A stretch of DNA of 64,000 nucleotides from Alphaproteobacteria bacterium (GCA_028871455.1 JAGWNF010000005.1:1-64000); one strand, 5' to 3'; shown: positions 8,143 to 16,936, counted from the stretch's first letter. A program made the numbers and translations. The notes: generated from the sequence alone by a model not told the origin.

Positions 8143-9492
8143 TTGCGCGCCAAGCTCGTTCTCAAGGTTGGTTGCCTGCTGCTGGCGATGGGCGTCGTGC
8201 TTGTCCGGCAGGCGGCCGCGCAAGACTCGCCGAATCTCATCCGCGACGTCGAAACCGAGACAATGCTCCGTACCTTCGAGATGCCGGTGTGGCGCGCCGC
8301 CGGTCTCGATCCCAATGCCCTGCACTTCTACATCGTCCAGGACCCGCAGCTGAACTCGTTCGTCGCCGGCGGCCAGAATATCTTCATGAATACCGGCACG
8401 ATCGAACGTGCGGACCGGCCCAACGAACTAGTCGGCATCATGGCGCACGAGACCGGCCACATTGCCGGCGGTCACCTCGCGCGTTTCGCGACCGAGATGC
8501 ACGACGCAACGATCAAGGCGATCATCGCCATGGTCGTGGGCGGCGCCGCGGCGCTCGCCGCGGGCCAGCCCGGCGGTGTTGGCGGCGCGATGGCGGGCGG
8601 CGAAGGCGTCGGCGAGCGCTCGTTCCTGTCCTTCTCGGTGGCGCAGGAAGGCGCCGCCGATCATGCCGCGCTCTCCTTCCTCGACGAGACCCATCAATCG
8701 TCCAAGGGACTCCTTGATTTCTTCAAGATCCTCGAGCCCGAGGAGCTGCTCTCGCCGGCGTACCAAGATCCCTATTTGCGCACTCATCCGCTGACTCAAG
8801 AACGTATCGAATACGTGCAGCAGCACGTGCTGGATTCGTCGTACACCAACAATCCCGATCCGCCGCAATGGATCGCGATGCTCGCGAACGTGAAGGCTAA
8901 GCTCCATGGCTTTCTCGACCCGCCTGCGCAGACGCTGGAGAAATATCCGGCCAACGACAAGTCGATTGCGGCGCGCTACGCCCGGGCCATCGCCTACTAC
9001 CGCATTCCCGAATTGGACAAGGCGCTCGCCGAGGTCGACAGCCTGATCCACGACGAGCCCAACAATCCCTATTTCTGGGAATTGAAGGGCCAAATGCTCT
9101 TCGAGAATGGGCACGTTGCCGAGGCCGTGGCACCCTATCAACGCGCCGTCGCCCTCAACAACGCGCCCCTGATGCGCGTCGAGTTGGCGCAGGTCGAGCT
9201 CGAAACCGGCGATCCTAAACTGCTGCCCAAGGCATTGGCTCAGCTTTCCGACGCCGTCAATTTCGAGCACGATAATCCCGACGCCTGGCATTTCCTGGCG
9301 ATCGCCTACGGCCGGAGCAACAACATCGGCATGGCGGCGCTCTGTCTCGCCGAGGAAGGGATGGCCAACGGCGACTACAAGACAGCAATCCAACAGGCGA
9401 CGCGCGCGCGCCAGATCCTACCGGCGGGACCGCAGCGCCAGCGCGCCGAGGACATCTACAGCGAAGCCAAACGAATTCAGAACGGCTCCTAA
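8143..9492 (+). CDS. Periplasmic M48 zinc metalloprotease with TPR repeats (BepA/YfgC-like)
   Basis: Secreted protease of the outer-membrane quality-control type. I place the start at TTG 8143: it has GGAG eight bases upstream and gives a clean signal peptide (hydrophobic run, then RQAAAQ). The frame itself extends to 7924, inside the IS. The zinc site is HETGH (His102, Glu103, His106) with Glu169 and Asp173 in QEGAADHAA. A Gly/Ala-rich loop separates the two. Residues about 290-440 form TPR-like helices (ALAEVDSLI, AVAPYQRAVALN, AIQQATRARQILP). Length (449 aa) is normal for BepA-like proteins. It is 18 bp from the next gene, a DsbA-like protein, suggesting an envelope stress or folding operon. 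Confidence 0.9.
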   Translation: MRAKLVLKVGCLLLAMGVVLVRQAAAQDSPNLIRDVETETMLRTFEMPVWRAAGLDPNALHFYIVQDPQLNSFVAGGQNIFMNTGTIERADRPNELVGIMAHETGHIAGGHLARFATEMHDATIKAIIAMVVGGAAALAAGQPGGVGGAMAGGEGVGERSFLSFSVAQEGAADHAALSFLDETHQSSKGLLDFFKILEPEELLSPAYQDPYLRTHPLTQERIEYVQQHVLDSSYTNNPDPPQWIAMLANVKAKLHGFLDPPAQTLEKYPANDKSIAARYARAIAYYRIPELDKALAEVDSLIHDEPNNPYFWELKGQMLFENGHVAEAVAPYQRAVALNNAPLMRVELAQVELETGDPKLLPKALAQLSDAVNFEHDNPDAWHFLAIAYGRSNNIGMAALCLAEEGMANGDYKTAIQQATRARQILPAGPQRQRAEDIYSEAKRIQNGS

Positions 9493-9510
9493 CGAACGGA
9501 AGGATTGGGG

Positions 9511-10266
9511 ATGCGCAAGCTCGCCTGCATCGCGCTGATCGCTCTGGCGATCGGACTTAACGCCACGCCGCCAGCGGCGGCGCATTCCTTCTCGCCACAA
9601 CAGAAGCAGGAGATCGACAAGCTGATCCAGGACTACCTGAGGCAGCATCCCGAGGCGGTCATGGAATCGCTGAAGGCGGCACAGCAAAAAGCGGACGCGG
9701 CCCAGGCTGCTCAGCAACAGCAGGCGATTGCGTCGAAGCGCGGCGAGTTGCTGCATGATCCGAATTCGGCGATTGGCGGCAACCCCAATGGCGACATCAC
9801 GCTGGTCGAGTTCTTCGATTACCGCTGCCCCTATTGCAAGGCACTCGAGCCGTCGCTCGAAGCCTTGATCAAGGAGGACGGCAAGCTCCGTGTCGTCTAC
9901 AAGGAGTTTCCGATTCTCGGTCCAACGTCTGTGTTCGCGTCGCGCGTCGCAATCGCTGCGCGCAAGCAAGGCAAATACGCCGCGTTCCACGATCGGATGA
10001 TGGCGCTCCGCGGCACGATCGACGACGATGCGATCATGAACGTAGCGCGCGCCGCCGGTCTCGATCTGACGATACTCAAGAGAGACATGGCCTCGTCCGA
10101 GACCAAAGCCATCATCCAGCACAATTACGCATTGGCCGACGCACTCGGCATCGACGCGACGCCAGCACTGGTGATCGGCAATAAACTCACGATGGGCGCA
10201 GTCGACATCGACGGCTTGCGGCAGATGATCGCCGATGCGCGCAAGGCCGACAAGAAAGGGAGTTGA
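9511..10266 (+). CDS. DsbA-family periplasmic thiol-disulfide protein
   Basis: 251-aa secreted thioredoxin-fold protein. The ATG at 9511 follows AAGGA at 9500-9504 and gives a signal peptide ending about PPAAA-HS. A helical N-terminal arm (residues 28-85, Gln/Ala-rich) suggests oligomerisation, as in ScsC or Com1-like proteins. The active site is CPYC (residues 106-109) in LVEFFDYRCPYC, and the cis-Pro loop is GIDATPALVIG. It could oxidise or isomerise disulfides in envelope proteins. The M48 gene upstream points to the same compartment. No dsbB-like partner is nearby. Confidence 0.9.
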   Translation: MRKLACIALIALAIGLNATPPAAAHSFSPQQKQEIDKLIQDYLRQHPEAVMESLKAAQQKADAAQAAQQQQAIASKRGELLHDPNSAIGGNPNGDITLVEFFDYRCPYCKALEPSLEALIKEDGKLRVVYKEFPILGPTSVFASRVAIAARKQGKYAAFHDRMMALRGTIDDDAIMNVARAAGLDLTILKRDMASSETKAIIQHNYALADALGIDATPALVIGNKLTMGAVDIDGLRQMIADARKADKKGS

Positions 10267-10271
10267 TCCGA

Positions 10272-11000
10272 TCAGCCGCCCGTCGGACCGCTTAGTCCGC
10301 CGTCAACCGCCGCGACTTCCGGTCCGACCGGCGTCACCAACGCCGGCTCATCGATACGCGCCGAGTTGACCTGTTTGCCCACGGCAACGTACTGCAGGTC
10401 GGCGCTCGGCGCGCCGCCCAGCACGGGCGTGAGCCGCGCCGGATCGCTTTCCGGATCGAGCCAGATATCGAGCGCGGCGCCGACGAGAATCACAGGCATG
10501 CGCGGATGCAGCCGCCGCAGCAGATCGTTCGCGGCGGTCGTGACGATGGTGAAGGTGTCGATCGGCGTTTCGCCGCCGTCGCGCCGCTCGATCCAGCGAT
10601 CCCAGAGCCCGGCAAAGGCGAATGGCGCGTCGTCGCGGCGCGTCACGAGATAGGGCTGCCGGTCCGTCCCCTCCGCCGGCCAGTCATAGAAGCCATCGGC
10701 CAGCACGGCGCAACGTCGCTGGCGGAATGCGCGTGCGAAAGCCGGCCGTGAGGCCAGGCTTTCGGCGCGCGCGTTGATCAGCGACGTCGCGATCTTCGCA
10801 TCCTTGGCCCAAGACGGAATCAATCCCCAACGCAGGTTCCGCACCGTGCGTTCGCCCCGCGGTTGGCGGCGCTGGCGCACGACCGGCGCGTCTTGGGTCG
10901 GTGCGATGTTGTAGCGCGCCGGCAGGTTCGGCCGCTCGACGAAACCGAATACGTCGCGCAAGATTTCGGCGGGCGTTGCCAGCTTGTAGCGTCCGCACAT
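10272..11000 (-). CDS. SRAP-domain abasic-site sensor (YedK/HMCES family)
   Basis: Members of this family cross-link to abasic sites in single-stranded DNA through their N-terminal cysteine and so shield them. 242 aa, starting MCGRY, so Cys2 is exposed after Met removal. Asn76 (INARAES) and His165 (LHPRMP) match the YedK catalytic residues Asn75 and His160. The position of YedK Glu105 is Asp106 here (GFYDW instead of the usual GFYEW), a conservative but notable change. The C-terminal 20 residues are Gly/Pro-rich and family-variable. It is convergent with the DsbA-like gene (5 bp apart) and divergent from the CoxL-like gene. Confidence 0.93.
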   Translation of the reverse strand: MCGRYKLATPAEILRDVFGFVERPNLPARYNIAPTQDAPVVRQRRQPRGERTVRNLRWGLIPSWAKDAKIATSLINARAESLASRPAFARAFRQRRCAVLADGFYDWPAEGTDRQPYLVTRRDDAPFAFAGLWDRWIERRDGGETPIDTFTIVTTAANDLLRRLHPRMPVILVGAALDIWLDPESDPARLTPVLGGAPSADLQYVAVGKQVNSARIDEPALVTPVGPEVAAVDGGLSGPTGG

Positions 11001-11113
11001 GCGCGCCAGGACTCCATTCGCTCATACCGACCGGGCAAAAAAGGGCATTGGTCGGCTCGCCCGTCGGTCGCTATTTTAGCGCTCTTCGCCACCACGACAG
11101 AGATTTCCCCTCC

Positions 11114-13438
11114 ATGGGACAATTCGGCATGGGCCAGCCGGTGCGGCGTAGCGAGGATCGCCGCTTCATTACCGGTCGAGGCCGCTACACTGACGATATC
11201 GCCTTGCCGCGCGAAGTTGCCGGCTATGTCCTGCGCTCGCCGCACGCGCATGCGAAGCTCCGCACGATTGATACGGCCGTAGCCCGGGCCGCGCCGGGCG
11301 TGCTCGCGGTGTTCACCGGTGCCGATCTCGAGCGCGACGGCATCGGCCGGATTCCCTGTGTCGTGCCGCTCAAGAACCGCGACGGCAGTCGCATCAGGAT
11401 GGTCGAACATCCCCTGCTCGCAGCCAGCAGTGCGCGCCACGTCGGCGACGGCATTGCTTTTGTCGTCGCCGAGAGCGCCGCGGCGGCGAAGGACGCCGCC
11501 GAGTTGATCCAGGTCGAGTACGATGTCCTGCCGGCGATCGCCGACGCGGCGGGGGCGCTCGCGCCGGGCGCGCCGTTGGTTTGGGATGATATTCCCGACA
11601 ATCTCTGCTTCGACTGGGAGACCGGCGACCGCAAAGCGGTCGAAGCCGCCTTCGCGCGGGCGACGCACATCGTCGAGCTCAGCCTGGTCAACAACCGTCT
11701 GGTCGCGAATTCGATGGAGCCGCGCGGCGCATTCGGCGCCTTCGACGCCGCGGAAGAGCGCTTCACCCTCTACACTTCGACCCAGGGGTCGCACGCGATC
11801 CGCCGGTTGCTCGCGGCCAGCGTCTTCAGAATGCCCGAGAACCGCATCCGCGTCGTCACGCCCGATGTCGGCGGCGGCTTCGGTATGAAGCTGTTCCTTT
11901 ATCCGGAGCAGGGCCTCGTGCTCTATGCCGCGCGCAAGCTAGGCCGGCCGGTCAAATGGATCGGTGAACGCAGCGAATCCTTTCTCAGCGACGCGCAAGG
12001 CCGCGACAACATCACGCGCGCACGGCTCGCGCTCGATGCCGATCTCAACTTTCTTGCCATCGACGTCGAAACCGTGGCCAATCTCGGCGCCTATTTGTCG
12101 AATTTCGGCACCTTCATTCCGACCATGGCTGGCACTGCGATGCTCGCCGGCGTCTATCGTACGTCCGCCGCGGTCGTGCGCGTCAAAGGCGTCTATACGA
12201 ATACCGTGCCGGTCGATGCCTATCGCGGCGCCGGCCGGCCGGAGGCCAACTATGCCCTCGAGCGCCTGGTCGATCACGCGGCGCGCAAGCTTGGCATCGC
12301 GCCTGCTGAGTTGCGCCGCCGCAATTTCATTCCGCCCGACGCCATGCCCTTTAAGACGGCGCTCGGCATGACCTACGACAGCGGCGAGTTCGCGAAGAAC
12401 CTCAGCGACGCGCTCAAGCACGTCGACGCCGACGGCTTCGCTATGCGCCGGGCGCAATCCGAAGCACGCGGCAAGCTGCGCGGCCTCGGTATCTCGACCT
12501 ACATCGAGCAGTGCGGTGGCGGCTTCGACGAGATGGCCGAGATCCGCTTCGATTCGAGCGGCGCCGCGACCGTGATCGTCGGCTCCCAATCGACCGGTCA
12601 GGGCCATCAGACGGCTTACGCGCAGATCGTCGCCGACGGCCTCGGCCTGTCCTTCGAGCGCGTGCGCGTGCATCAGGGTGACACCGACATCGTCGGCTTC
12701 GGTCGCGGCACCGGCGGGTCGCGCTCGCTGCCGGTCGCCGGCAATGCGCTCGGCATCGCTATCCGACGGGTCATCGAGAAGGGCAAGAAGATCGCCGCGC
12801 ATCGCCTCGAAGCCGCCGAGGCCGATATCGAATTCGTCGACGGCCAATATGTGATCGCGGGCACGGACCGGCGCATCGGCATCGTCGAAGTCGCGCAAGC
12901 CGCATTCAACCCCTTGCTCCTGCCTCCCGGCTTCGAGCCCGGTTTCGACGAGAAGGCGCACTACCTGCCGGCCGCTCACACGTTTCCGAACGGTTGCCAC
13001 GCCTGCGAGGTCGAGATCGATCCCGAAACCGGTGTCACGACCGTGCTGCGTTATGTCGTCGTCGATGACTTCGGCAACGTCGTGAATCCGCTGCTGCTCG
13101 CCGGCCAGATTCACGGCGGCGTCGTCCAAGGCATCGGTCAGGCGCTTATCGAAGGCTGCATCTACGATGCCGGCGGCCAGCTGCTCACGGGCTCGTTCAC
13201 TGACTACGCGATGCCGCACGCCGACGACGTGCCGCCGATCGAATTCAGCTACAACGTCGTGCCGTGCCGGACCAACCCCCTTGGAATCAAAGGAGCGGGC
13301 GAAGCCGGTGCGATCGGCGCACCCCCAGCGGTAATCAATGCCATAGTCGACGCGATCGCGGGCCTCGGTATCGAAACCATCGAGATGCCGGCGACGCCCT
13401 ACAGCGTCTGGCGGGCAATTCAACAGGCACGGTTGTGA
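11114..13438 (+). CDS. Molybdopterin-binding subunit of a xanthine dehydrogenase/CoxL-family hydroxylase
   Basis: 774-aa large subunit of the molybdenum hydroxylase superfamily. The start at ATG 11114 gives the usual MGQPVRRSEDRRFITGRGRYTDD opening, with the GRG(R/K)YTDD motif at residues 21-28. The active-site loop is AYRGAGR (residues 369-375), the signature of form II CoxL-like enzymes, not the AYxCSFR of true aerobic CO dehydrogenase. The C-terminal [11 protein letters not shown] carries the conserved catalytic Glu. Genes for the FAD and 2Fe-2S subunits, normally adjacent, are missing here. Its stop overlaps the start of the next gene (GTGA), so it is translationally coupled to a CysQ-like phosphatase. 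The substrate is unknown; nicotinate-, aldehyde- or purine-type are possible. Confidence 0.92.
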   Translation: MGQFGMGQPVRRSEDRRFITGRGRYTDDIALPREVAGYVLRSPHAHAKLRTIDTAVARAAPGVLAVFTGADLERDGIGRIPCVVPLKNRDGSRIRMVEHPLLAASSARHVGDGIAFVVAESAAAAKDAAELIQVEYDVLPAIADAAGALAPGAPLVWDDIPDNLCFDWETGDRKAVEAAFARATHIVELSLVNNRLVANSMEPRGAFGAFDAAEERFTLYTSTQGSHAIRRLLAASVFRMPENRIRVVTPDVGGGFGMKLFLYPEQGLVLYAARKLGRPVKWIGERSESFLSDAQGRDNITRARLALDADLNFLAIDVETVANLGAYLSNFGTFIPTMAGTAMLAGVYRTSAAVVRVKGVYTNTVPVDAYRGAGRPEANYALERLVDHAARKLGIAPAELRRRNFIPPDAMPFKTALGMTYDSGEFAKNLSDALKHVDADGFAMRRAQSEARGKLRGLGISTYIEQCGGGFDEMAEIRFDSSGAATVIVGSQSTGQGHQTAYAQIVADGLGLSFERVRVHQGDTDIVGFGRGTGGSRSLPVAGNALGIAIRRVIEKGKKIAAHRLEAAEADIEFVDGQYVIAGTDRRIGIVEVAQAAFNPLLLPPGFEPGFDEKAHYLPAAHTFPNGCHACEVEIDPETGVTTVLRYVVVDDFGNVVNPLLLAGQIHGGVVQGIGQALIEGCIYDAGGQLLTGSFTDYAMPHADDVPPIEFSYNVVPCRTNPLGIKGAGEAGAIGAPPAVINAIVDAIAGLGIETIEMPATPYSVWRAIQQARL

Positions 13439-14205
13439 CGGCCAACTACAGTATGCTGCTCGAAGCCGCGCGCCGCGGCGTCGCCGCCGCGGCGGTGGCC
13501 ATCCTTCGTATCTATGCGACGCCCTTTGAAGTTCGGCGCAAGGCCGACCAATCGCCGGTGACGCTCGCCGACGAAGAGGCCGAGCGGCTGATCATCGCTG
13601 CGCTGGAGCAGGCCGCGCCCGATATTCCGGTGATCGCCGAGGAACAAGTCGCCGCCTCGGGCCTGCCCGCCACATTGGCGTCGCGCTATTGGCTGGTCGA
13701 TCCGCTCGACGGGACGCGCGGTTTCGTCGACCACAGCGACGACTTCAGCATCAACGTTGGCCTGATCGAGAACGGGTGGCCGGTGCTCGGCGTGATCGGC
13801 GTGCCGATGCAGCATCTTATCTACGCCGCCGCCGGTCCGGGCACCGCAACCCGCCAGCGCAACGGTGGCACGCCCGAGAAAATCGCCGCGCGCCTACCGC
13901 CGACCAAGCCGGTTGTGCTATCGAGCCGCCTGCACGGCGCCTCGCGTCGCGTCGACGCCTATCTCGAGACAGTGCCCGGTGCGGTGCGTCGACAAATGGG
14001 TAGTGCCTTCAAATTTTGCCTGATTGCCGAAGGTTCCGCCGATCACTATCCGCGTTACGGCGAGACCTGCGAATGGGATACCGCCGCCGGTCAGGCGATC
14101 GTCGAAGCCGCGGGCGGCAGCGTCCACACGCTGGAAGGTACACGACTCGGTTATGGCAAGCCCGGCTACCGTAATCCGGCGTTCATCGCACGCGGCCGGA
14201 CGTGA
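13435..14205 (+). CDS. cysQ: 3'(2'),5'-bisphosphate nucleotidase / inositol monophosphatase family
   Basis: 256-aa phosphatase of the FIG superfamily. CysQ hydrolyses 3'-phosphoadenosine 5'-phosphate (PAP), a by-product of sulfate activation. The start is GTG 13435, overlapping the previous stop. Metal-binding motifs are VIAEE near residue 68, DPLDGTRGFVD near residues 90-100 and WDTAAGQAIVEAAGG near residue 215; the WDTAAGQAI form favours CysQ over SuhB. Its stop overlaps the GTG of tsaC. The sulfate operon is 11 kb away, so the local context does not prove the PAP role. Confidence 0.85.
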   Translation: MTANYSMLLEAARRGVAAAAVAILRIYATPFEVRRKADQSPVTLADEEAERLIIAALEQAAPDIPVIAEEQVAASGLPATLASRYWLVDPLDGTRGFVDHSDDFSINVGLIENGWPVLGVIGVPMQHLIYAAAGPGTATRQRNGGTPEKIAARLPPTKPVVLSSRLHGASRRVDAYLETVPGAVRRQMGSAFKFCLIAEGSADHYPRYGETCEWDTAAGQAIVEAAGGSVHTLEGTRLGYGKPGYRNPAFIARGRT

Positions 14206-15149
14206 CGGAACGGCTGACCGCCACCGAAATCGATCGCGCCGCATCGCTCCTGCGCCACGGTGCCCTGGTCGCCTTCCCGACCGAGACGGTCTATGGCCTG
14301 GGTGGCGACGCAACGAACGACCGCGCGGTCGCCGCGATCTTCGCCGCCAAGGACAGACCTCGGTTCAATCCATTGATCGTCCACGTCGTCGATCTCGCTA
14401 CTGCCGAGACACTTGCGGTCTTCGACGAGCGCGCGCGGACACTGGTGCGGCGGTTCTGGCCGGGACCGTTGAGCGTGGTCCTGACACGCCGGAGCGACTC
14501 TCCGGTATCGGCGCTGGCCAGCGCCGGCCTCGACACCGTGGCGTTGCGCGCACCCGCGCACCCGCTGGCGCAGATGCTCCTGCGCGCGGTCGAGCGGCCG
14601 CTCGCCGCGCCGAGCGCAAACCGCTCAGGCCACGTCAGTCCGACAACCGCCGAGCACGTCCTCGCCGAGCTCGACGGACGGATTGCGGCGGTACTTGATG
14701 GCGGGGCCTGCCGCGTCGGCGTTGAATCCACGGTGCTCGATCTCACCGCAGCACGGCCGACGCTGCTGCGGCCGGGCGGCATCACGCGCGAGCAGCTCGA
14801 GGCCAAGATCGGACCGCTGACCGGTGGCGGCGAGCCGGACGCGCCCCGTTCACCCGGCATGCTGGAACGCCACTATGCGCCCGTGCGGCCGTTGCGGCTC
14901 GCGGCGACGCGTGTCGCGTCGGACGAAGCGCTGCTTGCCTTCGGCGACGCGTTGCACGGCGCGGCCATGACGATCAACCTGTCGCCGTCGCGCGATCTTG
15001 TCGAGGCAGCGGCCAACCTGTTCGCGGCTTTGCGCGCGCTCGATCAGCCGCATTTCAAAGCCATCGCGGTCATGCCCATCCCGGAAACCGATCTGGGCGC
15101 CGCGATCAATGATCGCCTCCGCCGTGCCGCCCAGGGCCGTCATGCCTAA
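14202..15149 (+). CDS. tsaC: L-threonylcarbamoyladenylate synthase
   Basis: Makes threonylcarbamoyl-AMP from threonine, bicarbonate and ATP for the t6A37 tRNA modification. At 315 aa it is the long Sua5 form: the YrdC domain (residues 1-190, with FPTETVYGLGGDA, KDRPRFNPLIVHV and the APSANRSGHVSPT nucleotide site) plus a C-terminal Sua5 domain starting near APRSPGMLERHYAP. GTG start at 14202, overlapping the cysQ stop by 4 bp. The linker SPGMLERHYAP is the known active-site cover. Last gene of a coupled three-gene run; a hairpin overlaps its stop codon. Confidence 0.94.
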   Translation: MTERLTATEIDRAASLLRHGALVAFPTETVYGLGGDATNDRAVAAIFAAKDRPRFNPLIVHVVDLATAETLAVFDERARTLVRRFWPGPLSVVLTRRSDSPVSALASAGLDTVALRAPAHPLAQMLLRAVERPLAAPSANRSGHVSPTTAEHVLAELDGRIAAVLDGGACRVGVESTVLDLTAARPTLLRPGGITREQLEAKIGPLTGGGEPDAPRSPGMLERHYAPVRPLRLAATRVASDEALLAFGDALHGAAMTINLSPSRDLVEAAANLFAALRALDQPHFKAIAVMPIPETDLGAAINDRLRRAAQGRHA

Positions 15150-15163
15150 ATATTAGGCACGGC
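15136..15163 (+). terminator. Hairpin overlapping the tsaC stop codon
   Basis: Seven-base perfect stem tgcctaa/ttaggca with a 3-base loop, extended by gccg/cggc across a 3-base bulge. It spans the TAA stop of tsaC. No T-tract follows, so it may be a weak terminator, an mRNA end protector or an operator for the MFS gene downstream. Confidence 0.4.
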
Positions 15164-15317
15164 GAGAACCGGAACTGCGAAACCTAAATACTTTGTAATG
15201 TAGCGAAACGGGCGATTTCGGTGCATTCTGGGATACCAGGGCGTCCCGGCCAAACTTGCCAGGGGCGCCGAACACAAAAAAGCCAAGAATCAAGAAAGCC
15301 AGGACAAGGAGGAAGAC

Positions 15318-16613
15318 ATGGCTACTAGGGCGACCGGTACTTACCAATCCGACACGGAGATCCTCGGCTATAGCCGATGGGTCGTTTTCATATGCGCGTT
15401 TTTGGCGATGGCGGTCATCAGCCCCTACGAATACGCGTGGAGCTCGATGGCGCAACACATCGGCGGCATTTATGGCTGGTCCAGTATTCAGATCGGCTGG
15501 ATGTTCACGCTGTTTGTGATTTTCGAATCGTTGGGTACGATCCCCGGCGGCATTCTGCGCGATAAATATGGTCCGCGTTGGGTGACCGCGATCGCGGGAG
15601 TGATCGCCGGCATCGGCATTTTCGCCACGTCATTGGGGCCGAGCTACAGCTTCGTGCTCGTACTGTGGTGCATCGGCAGCTTGTTTGCCGGCTTCATCTA
15701 CAACACCGCGGTGACGACGGCGAACAAGTGGTTCCCAGACAAGCGCGGTATCACCGCGGGCCTGATCGCCGGTGCGTTCGGCTGGGGCTCCTTGCCGTTC
15801 ATCTTCCCGATCCGGGCGATCCCGAAGACGGCGCCGGATACGACCTTCTTCCACGTCATCTACATCATGGCGGCGATCATCGGCGGCGTGGCGATTGTGA
15901 CCTCGCTGTTCATGAAGGATCCGCCGCAGGGCTGGCGTCCGGAAGGCTGGGTACCATCGAAGACGACGCAGCGGGCGACCGAGCACGAGTTCACACTCGG
16001 CGAAGCCGCGGCAACTTGGCAGTTCTGGGTGCTCATGATCTCGTTCATCCTGATCTCGAGCGCCGGTCTCGCGGGGGTGAGCAAGATCGTGAAGTACTCG
16101 AACAGCTTCCACTTCGCGGCAGCGGCGGCGACCGGAGCAGCCGGCGGCATCGCCCTCTTCAACGGCCTCGGCCGTGTCGTCTTGGGCGGAGTCTCGGACA
16201 AGATCGGGCGCGAGAACGCGATGATTTGGAGCTACCTACTGTGCGGCGCGTTCCTGTTCCTGACCATCATCGCCGGCTCCTCGGGCAGCGAAACGCTGTT
16301 CGTGATCTGCGCGATTGCTGCGTTCTTCTTCTGGGGACCGATGTTCTCGCTGTTCCCGGCGACGATCGGCCAGTACTACGGCGATCTGGCAGCAGGCTCC
16401 AATTATGGCCTGCTATACGGCATCGCCAAGGGGCTGGGCGGCGTCTATGGCGGCGTGCTCTCGGCCTTCCTGATCAAGGGTCAAGGCTACCCGGTGGCAA
16501 TGGGTGTGGCAGCGGTGATGGCAATCGTCGCCGGTCTGCTCATCATTCCGCTGAAGAGCAGCCCGCCGGTGAAGGTCGGCGAAGCCCGACGCGCTGGTCA
16601 GGCGGCGGAGTAA
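15318..16613 (+). CDS. OFA-family major facilitator (oxalate/formate antiporter-like)
   Basis: 431-aa inner-membrane carrier with about 12 hydrophobic helices. The loop 2-3 motif reads GGILRDKYGPRWV, and the second half has the matching GGVSDKIGRENAM. The N-terminal pattern SRWVVFICAFLAMAV and WFPDKRGITAGLIAGAFG fit the OFA branch that exchanges small carboxylates such as oxalate and formate. A very strong ribosome binding site (AAGGAGGAAG) precedes the ATG, suggesting high expression. It is a single gene with a strong hairpin 27 bp after the stop. No oxalate or formate enzymes are adjacent, so the substrate is open. Confidence 0.85.
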   Translation: MATRATGTYQSDTEILGYSRWVVFICAFLAMAVISPYEYAWSSMAQHIGGIYGWSSIQIGWMFTLFVIFESLGTIPGGILRDKYGPRWVTAIAGVIAGIGIFATSLGPSYSFVLVLWCIGSLFAGFIYNTAVTTANKWFPDKRGITAGLIAGAFGWGSLPFIFPIRAIPKTAPDTTFFHVIYIMAAIIGGVAIVTSLFMKDPPQGWRPEGWVPSKTTQRATEHEFTLGEAAATWQFWVLMISFILISSAGLAGVSKIVKYSNSFHFAAAAATGAAGGIALFNGLGRVVLGGVSDKIGRENAMIWSYLLCGAFLFLTIIAGSSGSETLFVICAIAAFFFWGPMFSLFPATIGQYYGDLAAGSNYGLLYGIAKGLGGVYGGVLSAFLIKGQGYPVAMGVAAVMAIVAGLLIIPLKSSPPVKVGEARRAGQAAE

Positions 16614-16639
16614 CGGCGTCCAACCTGGCTTGGGTTAAG

Positions 16640-16668
16640 AACCGGATCGGCGTAAAGCCGATCCGGTT
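16640..16668 (+). terminator. Strong hairpin after the MFS gene
   Basis: Perfect 12-bp inverted repeat (arms 16640-16651 and 16657-16668, aaccggatcggc and its complement) with a 5-base loop gtaaa. Downstream bases are CCCGTTTAG, so the T-tract is poor. It probably stops or stabilises the 3' end of the MFS transcript. Confidence 0.7.
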
Positions 16669-16762
16669 CCCGTTTAGTCGCGTCACTTCGCGTGGGATAC
16701 CGCAGCTAAGTTTTTGTGCACGTGGGTGCGGTGACTAGTCCATCGAGTCGGACAATGTTCCT

Positions 16763-16936
16763 TTGGAGATCGCCAACGTCGCGTCGGTCGGCGGCTTGAT
16801 GGTTTGTTTGACATTCGTTGTTGCGCTAGCGGCCGTCGACCGCACCATCGCGGACATTGCTGGCTTGTGCGTTTTCGGCGCGACGGCCGTTCTGCTCGGG
16901 TTCGGCGTCACGGTCAAACTGTTCGGAACGAGATAA
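16763..16936 (+). CDS. Possible 57-residue membrane protein before carbonic anhydrase
   Basis: An open frame ending TAA at 16934-16936, with TTG 16763 as the best early start. The product has two hydrophobic helices (GGLMVCLTFVVALAAV and IAGLCVFGATAVLLGFGV) and a basic end. The stop is 15 bp before the carbonic anhydrase start. The ribosome binding site is weak and there is no ATG except an internal one, so coding status is uncertain; the helical hydrophobic pattern is the main support. The remaining 16669-16762 holds nothing I recognise. Confidence 0.3.
   Translation: MEIANVASVGGLMVCLTFVVALAAVDRTIADIAGLCVFGATAVLLGFGVTVKLFGTR

Noticed and set aside
8428-9393. 321-codon leftward frame antisense to the M48 protease gene
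   Set aside because: The rightward frame has HExxH and TPRs; the leftward one has none.
11939-13423. 494-codon leftward open frame antisense to the CoxL-like gene
   Set aside because: Shadow frame; Arg/Asp/Val-rich composition with no family match, while the rightward frame has clear molybdenum hydroxylase motifs.
15578-16738. 386-codon frame within the OFA transporter gene
   Set aside because: A +1-type shadow rich in Arg and Gly; the transporter frame fits a 12-helix carrier with a strong start.
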